Source of the DNA: Sorangium aterium
GTDB taxonomy: Bacteria > Myxococcota_A > Polyangia > Polyangiales > Polyangiaceae
Direction of reading: 5' to 3'
Length of the DNA: 64,000 nt
Assembly (NCBI RefSeq): GCF_028368935.1
Contig: NZ_JAQNDK010000002.1
Coordinates: 930,001 to 994,000, forward strand
This document shows positions 18,578-28,511 of this stretch, in pieces (positions within the stretch are counted from its first letter, which is position 1; each line of letters opens with the position of its first letter). The notes beneath the pieces were generated by a model, which had not been told where the DNA came from, searched no databases, and worked only from the letters and a program-made list of their open reading frames with translations. Position numbers and translations under genes: made by a program.

Positions 18578-19153
18578 GTGACGCTCCTGAAAATCGCCCA
18601 CATCGGCAACCCCGTCCTCAGGCAGCGAGCGCGTGAGGTCACGCCAGAAGAACTCTCCTCCCCTGCGATGCAGGCGTTCATCGACGACCTGGTGGAGACG
18701 ATGCGCGACGCGAACGGCGCGGGCATCGCCGCCACTCAGGTCCATGCGCCGGTGCGCATCTTCGCGGTCGAGGTGCAGAACAACCCTCGTTACCCGTACA
18801 AGCCGAACATCCCGCTCACCGTCGTGGTCAATCCGGTGATCGAGCCGCTCACGCAGGAGACGTTCGAGAACTACGAAGGGTGCCTGAGCGTCCCCAACCT
18901 GAGGGGTGTTGTCGACCGCTATACGGAGATCCGGCTCACCGGCCTCGATCGCGACGGGAGGCCGATCGACCGCATCGTACGCGGGCTGTCGGCGGGCACC
19001 TTCCAGCACGAGAAGGATCACGTCGACGGCGTGCTCTTCGTCGATCGCGTGAAGGATCCGCGGACGCTCTGCACCTGGGCGGAGTTCGACCGCTATCACA
19101 AGCAGCCCTTCGTCGAGCGCATCGTCCCGTTCATCCAGCGGATGGGCGGCTGA
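18578..19153 (+). CDS. def: Peptide deformylase
   Basis: A 191-residue metalloenzyme that removes the formyl group from nascent protein N-termini. All three motifs are present: GAGIAATQV (48-56), EGCLSVP with metal ligand C102, and QHEKDHVDG with ligands H144 and H148 and catalytic E145. The start is the GTG at 18578, which gives the usual short N-terminus VTLLKIAHIGNPVL; the frame is open further upstream without similarity. TACGAT sits six bases before the GTG and no Shine-Dalgarno sequence is present. It is usually neighboured by fmt, which is absent here. Confidence 0.95.
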   Translation: MTLLKIAHIGNPVLRQRAREVTPEELSSPAMQAFIDDLVETMRDANGAGIAATQVHAPVRIFAVEVQNNPRYPYKPNIPLTVVVNPVIEPLTQETFENYEGCLSVPNLRGVVDRYTEIRLTGLDRDGRPIDRIVRGLSAGTFQHEKDHVDGVLFVDRVKDPRTLCTWAEFDRYHKQPFVERIVPFIQRMGG

Positions 19154-19319
19154 GGTGCCTCGTCGCGCGCGCCGTGCGCGGTGCGTGTGATCGCGTGGAC
19201 CAGAGCGCTCGGCACGAGCTCGAGCGCCCTCGTGGACATGTGCTTCCGCTAGCGCCGGCCGCACGTCTCTCGCCCGCGCTGGCGGGGAGGGACGTGCGGT
19301 GTCTGCCGGCGCAGAGCGA

Positions 19320-19823
19320 TCAGGAGCCGCCGCCGGTTCTTTCTTCGCGCTCGATCTGCTCCTGGTAGGCGACGCTGTAGCGCGCCCATGGACGCAGCTT
19401 GAGGCGGCGGTAACCGATGGGCTCGCCGGTGCCCTCGCACATCCCGTAGCTCCCCTCCTTCATCTTGGCGAGAGCACGATCGATCTCGGCGAGCACGCGG
19501 ACATCGCGCTCCAGGAGCTTCGATGTCAGCGACGTCGCGCCCTCGGCGTTGGCCTCGTCCATCTCGTCGCCCACCTCGCGCGAGATGTCGCGCTCTGCGT
19601 GCTGCCGCTCATCGATGTTGGCGACGAGGCTCGCCCGGCGCTCCTCGAGCGCCTGCCGGAGCTCGTCAAGCTGCTCCTGCGTGAGATCGGGCAGATCGGA
19701 GTCGTCCGTTTCGGGCGCCGGGCGGCGTACGGGCGGCCTCGGCATGGCGGCTGCCGTCGTGGCGGACGTCTCCGGCCGCGCCGGGTTCATTCCGTCGCGA
19801 CTCGCACCTTCACGGTTGTTCAT
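19320..19823 (-). CDS. DksA/TraR-family protein lacking zinc-finger cysteines
   Basis: A 167-residue protein. A disordered, Pro-rich N-terminus (1-45) is followed by a coiled coil (about 48-125: LTQEQLDELRQALEERRASL and DRALAKMKEGSYG) and the remnant of the DksA C4 zinc finger, YGMCEGTGEPIGYRRLKLRP. Only C129 remains of the four cysteines; the second pair is replaced by Ser/Tyr-containing sequence. DksA-like proteins bind the RNA polymerase secondary channel, and cysteine-poor versions that fold without zinc exist. AGAGGA lies five bases before the ATG, fixing the start. It is a single gene. Confidence 0.82.
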   Translation of the reverse strand: MNNREGASRDGMNPARPETSATTAAAMPRPPVRRPAPETDDSDLPDLTQEQLDELRQALEERRASLVANIDERQHAERDISREVGDEMDEANAEGATSLTSKLLERDVRVLAEIDRALAKMKEGSYGMCEGTGEPIGYRRLKLRPWARYSVAYQEQIEREERTGGGS

Positions 19824-19972
19824 TGTTTCCTCTCATCTTTTCGGTGGCAATTCGCGTACCGATCTTGAACGTGGGCGGACGAAGCACGCGCGTGGCGTGG
19901 TGACCAGGGAACACGACCGAGCAGGAGCAGCCGCGCCAGGTTACTGGCTGTGGTGATAGCGCATCCACGAGC

Positions 19973-22000
19973 CTATGGCTTCGTGATGCCGGCCATTCGA
20001 AGCCCTGCCGCGACGAGCGCGCCGATGTCCTCGAGCACGGGCTTCGACACGTTGATCGAGATCTCGGCCCGCGGCGCGGCGCCGCCCTGCTGCTGGGTCG
20101 TGACGAACATCAGCCCTTCCCCTTTGTGGGGGAGCTTTGCCAGCGCTTCGCCGAAGATTCGGGCTTCCTGAGGCAGCGCCACCGGCGCCGCGCCGGGCTG
20201 ATCCAGCGTCGAGAGCACGCTCTGAAACGTGCGGGTGATCGGGGCGAGCGTCGAGAATCCACCCCAGGCGAACTTCCCGGTCTTCAGCTTCTCGAGCCCC
20301 GGACGTGACGCGAGCGTCGCGGCGGTGGGCGCGCCCGCCTTCACCGTGGCGAGCCGCCTCAGCAGGTCGCCCTTGTCGTGTCCGAAGGCGACCCACGTCG
20401 TCTTCTCCTCACCCATGACGAGGAGGTGGAGCGTCATCGTCAGCTTGGGCCTCTGCTTGCCCTTGGCGGCGGGGGTCGAGCCCGCGTCGCCGTCGAGCGG
20501 CGGGAGATCGCGGACGATCTGGATCTCGACGGCGAGCGACGTCTTCCCGAGCTCCTTCGGCGCCTGAACCGTCTTGACCGTCGGCAGCTCCTTCGGATCG
20601 ACGTCGATCTCCGGGAGCCGCTTGCGCAGCCCGGGCGTGTTGTAGGCGGTGACGGCGTTCTTCACGTACTTGATGAGCGCGTCGGGGGCCTCCTCGAACC
20701 CGAACAGGTTCCAGCCGACGAAGCCCCCCATCATCTTGTCGAGCGCCTCGTTCGGCGTCGGCTTCCCGGCCTGGGTAGCGGCAGGAGGTGCGTCGGCATA
20801 CCCGTGGGCGGACACGCTCGGCCCCTGGTTGATCGGCAGCGAGAGGAGGTCCGCGAGCGCCTTGCGATCGGCGGGCTTGCCGATCTTCTCCTTCTCCAGC
20901 CACCCTTCGAGCATCTCGCGCAGCGTCTTCAGGATGCCGCCGTAGTGCGCCGGGTCGTAGCCGTGGTCGAAGAACGCGCCGGCGCTGTCCTTCGGCGCGC
21001 GCCAGTAGAGCTCCGGCGCGGCCCCGGCGCGCTTCGCCCTGTCGGCCATCGTCTTGGCGAGCCACGACGACTGGCCCCGGAGCTCCAGGGCCGCCGTGAG
21101 GTTCACGCAGGACTGGTTGTCGACCTGGAGATCGACGACCGCCTTGCTCGCGTCGTTGATGAGCGCCTCGAGCTCCTGCTGGACGCCGGTCGCCGCGTCG
21201 GTGAGCGCCCGGTCGAACTGGGGCTGCCCGATCGAGAGCTGGCTCTGCGCGAGGATCGGGAGCCCGCCGAGCTGCTGCTTCGCCATGCCGCCGAACTTCG
21301 CGCTGAGCGGGACGAAGCGGACCTCGCCGTGGAGATCGCGCGCCTCGGGCGCGAGCGTCGGCAGCGTGCGCGCGAGGTACGGCCCGAGCGTCGTCACGTC
21401 CCGGTCCCGATCGCCGCAGAGGAGCCGCGCGGGCGCCGAGCCGGCGGACGCGGCGAGGAAGCAGCTCGACGCCGAGGGCTCCTTGCCGCCGATCTTCCAC
21501 ATGCCGGGCTTCACCTCGGTGAGGGACGCGCCCGCCTCGAGCGCGCCCTTCGCCCGCTCGAGCGACGTGAGCCCGAGCGACACGGCCGCCACGGGCTTGC
21601 CCCGCTTCGAGCTGTCATCGAGCGCGACGATCAGGTGCACCGGCGCGTCGAGCGCGAGCACCGCGGCGAGCTGGTCCGTGTCGATGGAAGGGCTCACGAG
21701 CTCGCTCAGCACACCCGAGGAGACCGCCTGCGCGCCCGTCTCCGCGAGCGCCGGAGGCAGCCCCGCGCACGTCGCGATGCTCGACAGCGTGGCCGCGGGG
21801 TTGCTCCAGCGGAGCACGCCCACGATGTCGGCCGGCTCGGCGACGGGGGATAGATCGAACGCCGGGCTGACGGCGACCTGGGCAGGCCCGGCCTTGACCT
21901 CGCCTTGTCCTGCTGTCGGCGCGACAGGCGCGGGGGACGGCCCGCAGGCGAGGGAACCGGCCATCAGGACCAGGGGGGCGATCGGCAGGAGAGTTCGCAT
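19973..22000 (-). CDS. Large hypothetical lipoprotein
   Basis: A 675-residue lipoprotein with signal peptide MRTLLPIAPLVLMAGSLAC (lipobox Cys 19). The mature protein has no domain I recognise. It has repeated alpha/beta segments and conserved-looking patches such as YGGILKTLREMLEGWL, GWNLFGFEEAPDALIKYVK and LVMGEEKTTWVAFGHDKGD, and may consist of DUF3352-like repeats. A strong promoter (TCGACT-17-TATAAC) ends 8 bases before the ATG and there is no Shine-Dalgarno sequence, so the mRNA is probably nearly leaderless. It lies downstream of dnaK but is separated from it by three hairpins. Confidence 0.78.
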   Translation of the reverse strand: MRTLLPIAPLVLMAGSLACGPSPAPVAPTAGQGEVKAGPAQVAVSPAFDLSPVAEPADIVGVLRWSNPAATLSSIATCAGLPPALAETGAQAVSSGVLSELVSPSIDTDQLAAVLALDAPVHLIVALDDSSKRGKPVAAVSLGLTSLERAKGALEAGASLTEVKPGMWKIGGKEPSASSCFLAASAGSAPARLLCGDRDRDVTTLGPYLARTLPTLAPEARDLHGEVRFVPLSAKFGGMAKQQLGGLPILAQSQLSIGQPQFDRALTDAATGVQQELEALINDASKAVVDLQVDNQSCVNLTAALELRGQSSWLAKTMADRAKRAGAAPELYWRAPKDSAGAFFDHGYDPAHYGGILKTLREMLEGWLEKEKIGKPADRKALADLLSLPINQGPSVSAHGYADAPPAATQAGKPTPNEALDKMMGGFVGWNLFGFEEAPDALIKYVKNAVTAYNTPGLRKRLPEIDVDPKELPTVKTVQAPKELGKTSLAVEIQIVRDLPPLDGDAGSTPAAKGKQRPKLTMTLHLLVMGEEKTTWVAFGHDKGDLLRRLATVKAGAPTAATLASRPGLEKLKTGKFAWGGFSTLAPITRTFQSVLSTLDQPGAAPVALPQEARIFGEALAKLPHKGEGLMFVTTQQQGGAAPRAEISINVSKPVLEDIGALVAAGLRMAGITKP

Positions 22001-22008
22001 GAGCGCCG

Positions 22009-22037
22009 GTTATACGGCTCCCGGACATCCGAGTCGA
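22009..22037 (-). promoter_or_regulatory. Sigma-70-type promoter of the large lipoprotein gene
   Basis: Minus strand: -35 TCGACT (22037-22032; 4 of 6 consensus), a 17-base spacer and -10 TATAAC (22014-22009; 5 of 6). The start codon at 22000 lies 8 bases after the -10, so transcription should begin at or just before the ATG. Confidence 0.6.
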
Positions 22038-22104
22038 CGCCCAAGGAGCGCGCTGCGCAGGCGACGGCTGCATGCCCGCGTCCTGCGCGGAGGTCGACGT
22101 AAAT

Positions 22105-22134
22105 GCGAACGAGCGCGGAGGAATCCGCGCTCGT
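22105..22134 (-). terminator. Palindromic hairpin, copy 2 (GGAA loop)
   Basis: Contains the perfect inverted repeat acgagcgcgga-ggaa-tccgcgctcgt (22109-22134): 11-bp arms around a GGAA loop, with the same preceding gcga as in copy 1. It has no T run. It lies downstream of dnaK in dnaK's direction of transcription and may terminate or protect its mRNA. Confidence 0.6.
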
Positions 22135-22165
22135 TGCGCTTGGCGTTTGCCGTTTGTACCGCTTG

Positions 22166-22195
22166 GCGAACGAGCGCGGAGGAATCCGCGCTCGT
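22166..22195 (-). terminator. Palindromic hairpin, copy 1 (GGAA loop)
   Basis: Identical to the element at 22105-22134 over 30 bases; palindrome at 22170-22195. The two copies are 61 bases apart in direct orientation. The exact repetition suggests either duplication or a dispersed genomic palindrome family. Confidence 0.6.
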
Positions 22196-22205
22196 CGCCC
22201 ACCGT

Positions 22206-22223
22206 CGAGGAGCGGGCTCCTCG
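22206..22223 (-). terminator. dnaK 3' stem-loop
   Basis: cgaggag-cggg-ctcctcg, a perfect 7-bp stem starting 7 bases after the dnaK stop codon. It is the first of three hairpins in a row and probably part of the dnaK terminator region. No T run follows. Confidence 0.5.
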
Positions 22224-22229
22224 CGGCGA

Positions 22230-24149
<1,920 letters not shown>

Positions 24150-24710
24150 GACGTTGAACCCTCCGAGAACTGTTTGCGCGACGGCCTGATGACCACGGGG
24201 GGCGAGAAGACCCGACCGGCCAGCAGGGCTCAGCTGACAGCTGCCGCGAGCCACCGCTCCAGAGCCGTCAAAAACCGCTGGGAATCCGGATACTTTCGCC
24301 GAGTTTTCGCGAGCTCGCTGGCTCGCGACCGCGAAGCTAACCATGTGCGCCCGAGCGTCAACGCCGCCCCTAGCAATTGCCGTGCGCGCGGGCTGGGGCT
24401 GCCCGGACCTTGACCGGAGCCAGGTCACGCCGCACCTAAGGTGTCCGCGCTTCGCACCGCCAGCGTCTCGATCCGGGGGCCTCGCTCCCGGGGGAAGCGC
24501 GACGGGCTCGGCCGGCAGCGCCAGGGCCGCCTCGCTGCGCGGCCTCGCGAAAATCGGCGAAACCTCGCGAAACCTCGCTAAAACGACGGCGAGCGGGCCG
24601 GACGAGAACCGGACGAGAGACAGAAGAGCGGGCGCGTCTGAGGGGCTTCTTGCGGTCCAAGACGCGCTGAGCTATAGGCGCCCTCCCTCGCAACACCCGA
24701 AGGACTCACC
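24150..24710. other. Divergent dnaK-rpmE intergenic region
   Basis: A 561-base gap with the rpmE promoter at 24650-24678. A short tandem repeat, gcgaaacctc twice plus a partial copy, lies near 24557-24580 in a run rich in gaaaa. No CIRCE element, clear heat-shock promoter or additional gene is visible; the open frames here are Arg-rich shadows. Confidence 0.5.
24650..24678 (+). promoter_or_regulatory. Sigma-70-type promoter of rpmE
   Basis: -35 TTGCGG (24650-24655), a 17-base spacer and -10 TATAGG (24673-24678), predicting a start near 24685 and a leader of about 26 bases that contains the rpmE ribosome-binding site AAGGA. Confidence 0.65.
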
Positions 24711-24917
24711 ATGAAGCCCGGCATCCACCCCGAGTACAAGGCCTCCACGATCACCTGCGCGTGCGGCGCCGTCGTCGAGACCCGCTCCACCCGCGGCAGC
24801 TTCACCACCGACGTCTGCTCCGCCTGCCACCCGTTCTACACGGGCAAGCACAAGATCATGGACGTCGCCGGCCGCGTCGACCGCTTCCGCAAGAAGTACG
24901 CGACCGCAGGCAAGTAG
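24711..24917 (+). CDS. rpmE: 50S ribosomal protein L31
   Basis: A 68-residue L31 of the zinc-binding type: C16 and C18 (ITCACGA) and C36 and C39 (VCSACHPFYTGK). MKPGIHPEY is the family's typical N-terminus. The AAGGA site lies 6 bases before the ATG, and a good promoter is 33 bases upstream. L31 bridges the large and small ribosomal subunits. The presence of the cysteines implies the zinc-replete paralogue. Confidence 0.97.
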   Translation: MKPGIHPEYKASTITCACGAVVETRSTRGSFTTDVCSACHPFYTGKHKIMDVAGRVDRFRKKYATAGK

Positions 24918-24975
24918 CCGAGCCGATCGTCCCTCTCGCCCCGATATCCCTTCTTTTGCCGGATTCGCCCGTCAC

Positions 24976-24998
24976 GCCACGCCCGCCCGGGGCGTGGC
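24976..24998 (+). terminator. Probable rpmE terminator hairpin
   Basis: GCCACGCCC, loop gcccg, GGGCGTGGC: a perfect 9-bp stem 58 bases after the rpmE stop. It is not followed by a T run, as is common for terminators in very GC-rich genomes. Confidence 0.45.
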
Positions 24999-25191
24999 GG
25001 ATGGATGGGCTCGCCCCGAGCTCGCTCCCTGCGGAGCGTGAGCGGCCGAGACGTCGCGCGCCGCGGACGCGGGCGGACACGGCTCGGACGCAGATCGGAC
25101 GCGGATCGAACGACGTCGGCACGTTCCTCTGTGCGGCGTTGGTCGGTCGGGCCGATGCGCTGGCCGTGTTATGCGCTAGATTGGAACGCGT

Positions 25192-26367
25192 ATGAGCGAT
25201 CAGCCTGCACGTCCGTATATCGGCGGCCAAGCGGTCATCGAAGGGGTCATGATGCGGTCGCCGAGCTCGGTCGCGATCGTCTGCCGGCGCCGCTCGGGAG
25301 AGCTGGTCGTGCGCGAGCAGCCGATGACCGCCGTCTCGAAGGGGGCGCGCACCTGGCCGTTCGTGCGGGGGATCGCGACCCTCGTCGAGTCGCTCCGCCT
25401 GGGATCCCAGGCGCTCCGCTGGTCCACGGACCTCTACGAGCAAGACCTCTCGGCCGAGGAGGCGGGCTCGGCCAAGGGGCCGGAGTCCAAGCGCTCGAGC
25501 GCCGGGCAGGCGGGCGGGGTGAACCTCACCTCCCTGGCGCTCAGCATGGCGGCGATCGCGGCGCAGGACGTGGAGCCCGCGCAGATCACGGGCAGCCCCG
25601 CGCCGGGCGGTCACGGCGAGGGGAAGAAGCGGGGGGGAGGGATGGGCATGATCCCGATCCTCTTCGCGGTCCTGCTCTTCGTGGCGGCGCCCCAGGCCGG
25701 CGCCGAGCTGGTCAACAAGCTCCTGGGCCTCGGGCTCGAGGTCACGTCGCCGGCGTTCCAGGCGATCACCGGCGTGGCGAAGCTCGCCATCGTCGTCGGC
25801 TACCTCCTCCTGATCCGCCAGATCCCCGAGGTTCGACGCGTTTTCCAGTACCACGGGGCCGAGCACAAGGCGATTTCCACCTACGAGGCGCGCGAGGTCC
25901 TCGAGGTCGAGAACGCGCGCCGGAAGACGGCCATGCACCCCCGCTGCGGGACGACGTTCCTCGTCATGGTGGCGCTCGTGTCGATCGTGGTGTTCTCGGT
26001 GGCCGGGGCGTCCCTCGGGGCGCTCCTGCCCAAGCTGCCCGGCGGCCGGCTCGTCGAGAGCGTCACCTTCTTCTTGATGAAGCTGCCGTTCCTCCCGCTG
26101 ATCGCCGCGGTTACCTTCGAGATCCAGCGGATCTTCGCGCGTTATTGCACCACCGGCCCGCTCCGCGTGCTGCTCTGGCCGGGGTTCCTGGTCCAGAAGA
26201 TCACGACGGCGGAGCCCGACGATGCGCAGCTGGAGATCGCCCTCGCGTCGCTCCGTGCGACGCTCTGGCGCGAGGCCTCGGTGGCCGCTCCAGTCCAGCC
26301 CGATCGGGTGTTCGCCGACTACTCCAAGCTGCTGGCCGACCCCGGCTACGCAGGCGCCCACGGCTAG
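25192..26367 (+). CDS. DUF1385 (YqhQ-like) membrane protein
   Basis: A 391-residue integral membrane protein. IGGQAVIEGVMMRSP at the N-terminus and YHGAEHKAISTYE and HPRCGTTF in the centre are signatures of the DUF1385 family, which often sits next to prfA and rpmE, as it does here. Four hydrophobic segments are seen, around residues 150-175, 198-215, 258-285 and 295-320. The invariant His, Glu and Cys residues suggest a metal site, but no function is established for the family. It begins shortly after TAGATT (9 bases upstream), with no strong Shine-Dalgarno sequence. The gene order rpmE-DUF1385-prfA suggests a link to translation. Confidence 0.92.
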   Translation: MSDQPARPYIGGQAVIEGVMMRSPSSVAIVCRRRSGELVVREQPMTAVSKGARTWPFVRGIATLVESLRLGSQALRWSTDLYEQDLSAEEAGSAKGPESKRSSAGQAGGVNLTSLALSMAAIAAQDVEPAQITGSPAPGGHGEGKKRGGGMGMIPILFAVLLFVAAPQAGAELVNKLLGLGLEVTSPAFQAITGVAKLAIVVGYLLLIRQIPEVRRVFQYHGAEHKAISTYEAREVLEVENARRKTAMHPRCGTTFLVMVALVSIVVFSVAGASLGALLPKLPGGRLVESVTFFLMKLPFLPLIAAVTFEIQRIFARYCTTGPLRVLLWPGFLVQKITTAEPDDAQLEIALASLRATLWREASVAAPVQPDRVFADYSKLLADPGYAGAHG

Positions 26368-26429
26368 CGCGCGCCGGCTCCGCCGGGCCCCTCGCCGCCG
26401 TCCAACCCCGCGTCGTCTTCGGATTGCAG

Positions 26430-27527
26430 ATGCTACCTATCGCGAAACTCGAGGCGGTTCAGCGCCGCTTTCAGGAACTCGAGCACCTCATGTGCAGCCC
26501 GGCGGTGCTCTCCGCGCCGGCCGAGCTCCAGCGGCTCAACCGCGAGCGGACCGAGATCGAGCCCGTGGTCGTCGCCTTCGCCCGGCTGCGGGACGTCGAG
26601 CGGCGCATCGCCGAGGATCGCGAGGCGCTGAGCGATCCCGACCTGTCCGAGCTCGCCCAGGCGGAGCTGCCCGAGCTCGAGCTCGAGCGCGAGCGGCTCG
26701 CCGCCGAGCTCGAGGTGCTCCTCCTGCCGAAGGACCCCAACGACACGCGAAACACCGTCATCGAGATCCGCAGCGGTGAGGGCGGCGAGGAGGCGGCGCT
26801 CTTCGCGGCCGATCTCTTCCGCATGCTCTGCCGCTACGCGGAGACGAAGCGGTGGAAGGTCGAGGTGCTCAACCTGAGCGAGGCCTCCGCCGGCGGCTAC
26901 AAGGAGGTCGCGGCGCTGATCACGGGGCAGGACGTCTACTCTCACCTCCGGTACGAGGGCGGCGTCCACCGCGTTCAACGGGTCCCCTCGACGGAGACGC
27001 AGGGGCGGATCCACACCTCGACCGCGACGGTCGCCGTGCTGCCCGAGGCCGACGAGGTCGACGTGCACATCGACGACAAGGACCTGGAGATCTCGATCGC
27101 CGCGTCGGGCGGCCCCGGCGGCCAGGGCGTCAACACGACGAACAGCGCCGTGCAGATCAAGCACCTGCCGACGGGCATGATCGTGAAGTGCCAGGACGAG
27201 CGCTCCCAGCTGAAGAACAAGGCGAAGGCGATGAAGGTGCTCCGGAGCCGGCTGCTCGAGCTCGAGCAGCGCCGGCAGGAGGAGGCCCAGAGCGCCGAGC
27301 GAAGGACCATGGTCGGCACGGGGGAGCGGGCGCAGAAGGTGCGGACCTACAACTTCCCGCAGAACCGCGTGACGGATCACCGGATCGGCCTGACGCTGCA
27401 CAAGCTCGACAAGATCATCGAAGGGGATCTCGACGAGCTCATCGGCGCGCTGCGCACGCACCGCCAGGCGGAGCTCCTGCGGCGCGGCGGGCTCTCTGGG
27501 CCCGGCGCGCTGGAGCCCGTCACGTGA
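26430..27527 (+). CDS. prfA: Peptide chain release factor 1
   Basis: A 365-residue class I release factor. The GGQ motif is at 230-232 within SGGPGGQGVN. The stop-codon-reading tripeptide is PST (186-188) in VQRVPSTETQGRIH, the PxT type of RF1 (UAA/UAG) and not the SPF of RF2. The start ATG at 26430 gives the standard N-terminus MLPIAKLEAVQRRF; the frame is open far upstream inside the DUF1385 gene, without similarity. It normally needs methylation of the GGQ glutamine by PrmC, which is not adjacent. Its stop overlaps the next ATG by one base. Confidence 0.97.
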   Translation: MLPIAKLEAVQRRFQELEHLMCSPAVLSAPAELQRLNRERTEIEPVVVAFARLRDVERRIAEDREALSDPDLSELAQAELPELELERERLAAELEVLLLPKDPNDTRNTVIEIRSGEGGEEAALFAADLFRMLCRYAETKRWKVEVLNLSEASAGGYKEVAALITGQDVYSHLRYEGGVHRVQRVPSTETQGRIHTSTATVAVLPEADEVDVHIDDKDLEISIAASGGPGGQGVNTTNSAVQIKHLPTGMIVKCQDERSQLKNKAKAMKVLRSRLLELEQRRQEEAQSAERRTMVGTGERAQKVRTYNFPQNRVTDHRIGLTLHKLDKIIEGDLDELIGALRTHRQAELLRRGGLSGPGALEPVT

Positions 27528-28123
27528 TGGGGGCGCCGCCCATCGGCGCGCCGCCCATCGACGCGCCGTCCGTCGATCCGGAGGCGCTGCTCGTCGCGCT
27601 CGTGCTGGCGCCGTCGACCTTCTCGCGAAACCGCTTCTTCTCGCTGTACGCCGACCCGGAGGCGCGCCGGGTGCGGCGGCGGGCGGCGCTGCTCAGGAGC
27701 ATCGTGCGGCAGCTGGTCGCGGGCGCGGACCGCGCCGGGCTCGCGCCCGCCGCGAGCGGCGGCGCGCTGCTCACCTACGACGTGCCGTCGCTCGGGTTGA
27801 AGCGCACCGCCGCGCTCGACGCCCTGGAGCTCGCGGTGCTCCGCATCGCGGTCGCGCGCGGAGCGGTCCCTCGGGCCGAGCAGCCAGCAGGCGGGGACGC
27901 CGCGCCGAGCTCGGCGACAGGCGCCGCCTTGCCGCACGATCTCCTCCCTGAGCCGGCAGATTCGTCGCGGATCGAGCGCGTGCTCGCCCGGCTGCTGCCC
28001 GAGGGGAAGCACGGCGGAGCGCTGGAGTCTCCCGGCGAGGGGGCGCCGGGAGAGTCGGACCCCGGGACCAGGGCGCTGCCCCGTGACCGGGCGCTGCGTG
28101 ACTCGCAAGCACCCTGGGAGTAG
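27527..28123 (+). CDS. Hypothetical protein coupled to prfA
   Basis: A 198-residue protein whose ATG overlaps the prfA stop (TGATG), implying translational coupling. The N-terminus is repetitive (GAPPIGAPPIDAPSVDP). Residues 20-120 are predicted helical, with a conserved-looking AST-FSRNRFFSLYADPEARRVRRRAALL segment. The C-terminal third is low-complexity and acidic. No known domain is recognised and no signal peptide or membrane segment is present. The RNRFFSLY and basic helix pattern might suit RNA or ribosome contact, but that is speculation from context. Confidence 0.72.
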   Translation: MGAPPIGAPPIDAPSVDPEALLVALVLAPSTFSRNRFFSLYADPEARRVRRRAALLRSIVRQLVAGADRAGLAPAASGGALLTYDVPSLGLKRTAALDALELAVLRIAVARGAVPRAEQPAGGDAAPSSATGAALPHDLLPEPADSSRIERVLARLLPEGKHGGALESPGEGAPGESDPGTRALPRDRALRDSQAPWE

Positions 28124-28132
28124 GAGGCGGCC

Positions 28133-28471
28133 ATGTGCATCTTCTGCAAGATCGCGAACAAGGAGATCCCGTCGAAGGTCGTGTTCGAGGACGAGCACGT
28201 CATCGCCTTCCACGACGTGAACCCGCAGGCGCCCACGCACGCGCTCGTCATCCCGAAGCGCCACATCGCGGGCATCGCCCAGGCCACGCCCGAGGACGAG
28301 GCCGTCCTCGGCCGGCTGCTCCTCGCAGCGCGCCGAGTGGCAGAGCTGACCGGCATCGCGGAGAGCGGCTTCAGGACCGTGGTGAACAGCGGCGCGAATG
28401 CCGGCCAGACGGTCTTCCACATCCACGTCCACGTGATGGGCGGAAGGCCGATGGCCTGGCCTCCCGGCTGA
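28133..28471 (+). CDS. HIT-family (histidine triad) protein
   Basis: A 112-residue HINT-type nucleotide phosphoramidase. The triad is H96-H98-H100 in FHIHVHVMGG, with H98 as the expected nucleophile. CIFCKIANKEIPSKVV at the N-terminus, with C2 and C5, is typical of the HINT branch. The GGAGG site lies 7 bases before the ATG. It follows the prfA operon by 9 bases and is probably its last gene. The cellular substrate of bacterial HINT proteins is mostly undefined; hydrolysis of AMP-lysine-type phosphoramidates is known in the family. Confidence 0.95.
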   Translation: MCIFCKIANKEIPSKVVFEDEHVIAFHDVNPQAPTHALVIPKRHIAGIAQATPEDEAVLGRLLLAARRVAELTGIAESGFRTVVNSGANAGQTVFHIHVHVMGGRPMAWPPG

Positions 28472-28511
28472 ACGCCGCCCGCGCTCCGAGCGAGCGCCGC
28501 GCCGACCGCGC

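Noticed and set aside
24150-24350. CIRCE heat-shock operator upstream of dnaK
   Set aside because: No TTAGCACTC-N9-GAGTGCTAA-like palindrome was found.
24150-24428. N-terminal extension of dnaK to 24428
   Set aside because: Hsp70 similarity begins exactly at [10 protein letters not shown] (24149), which also has a GGAGG site.
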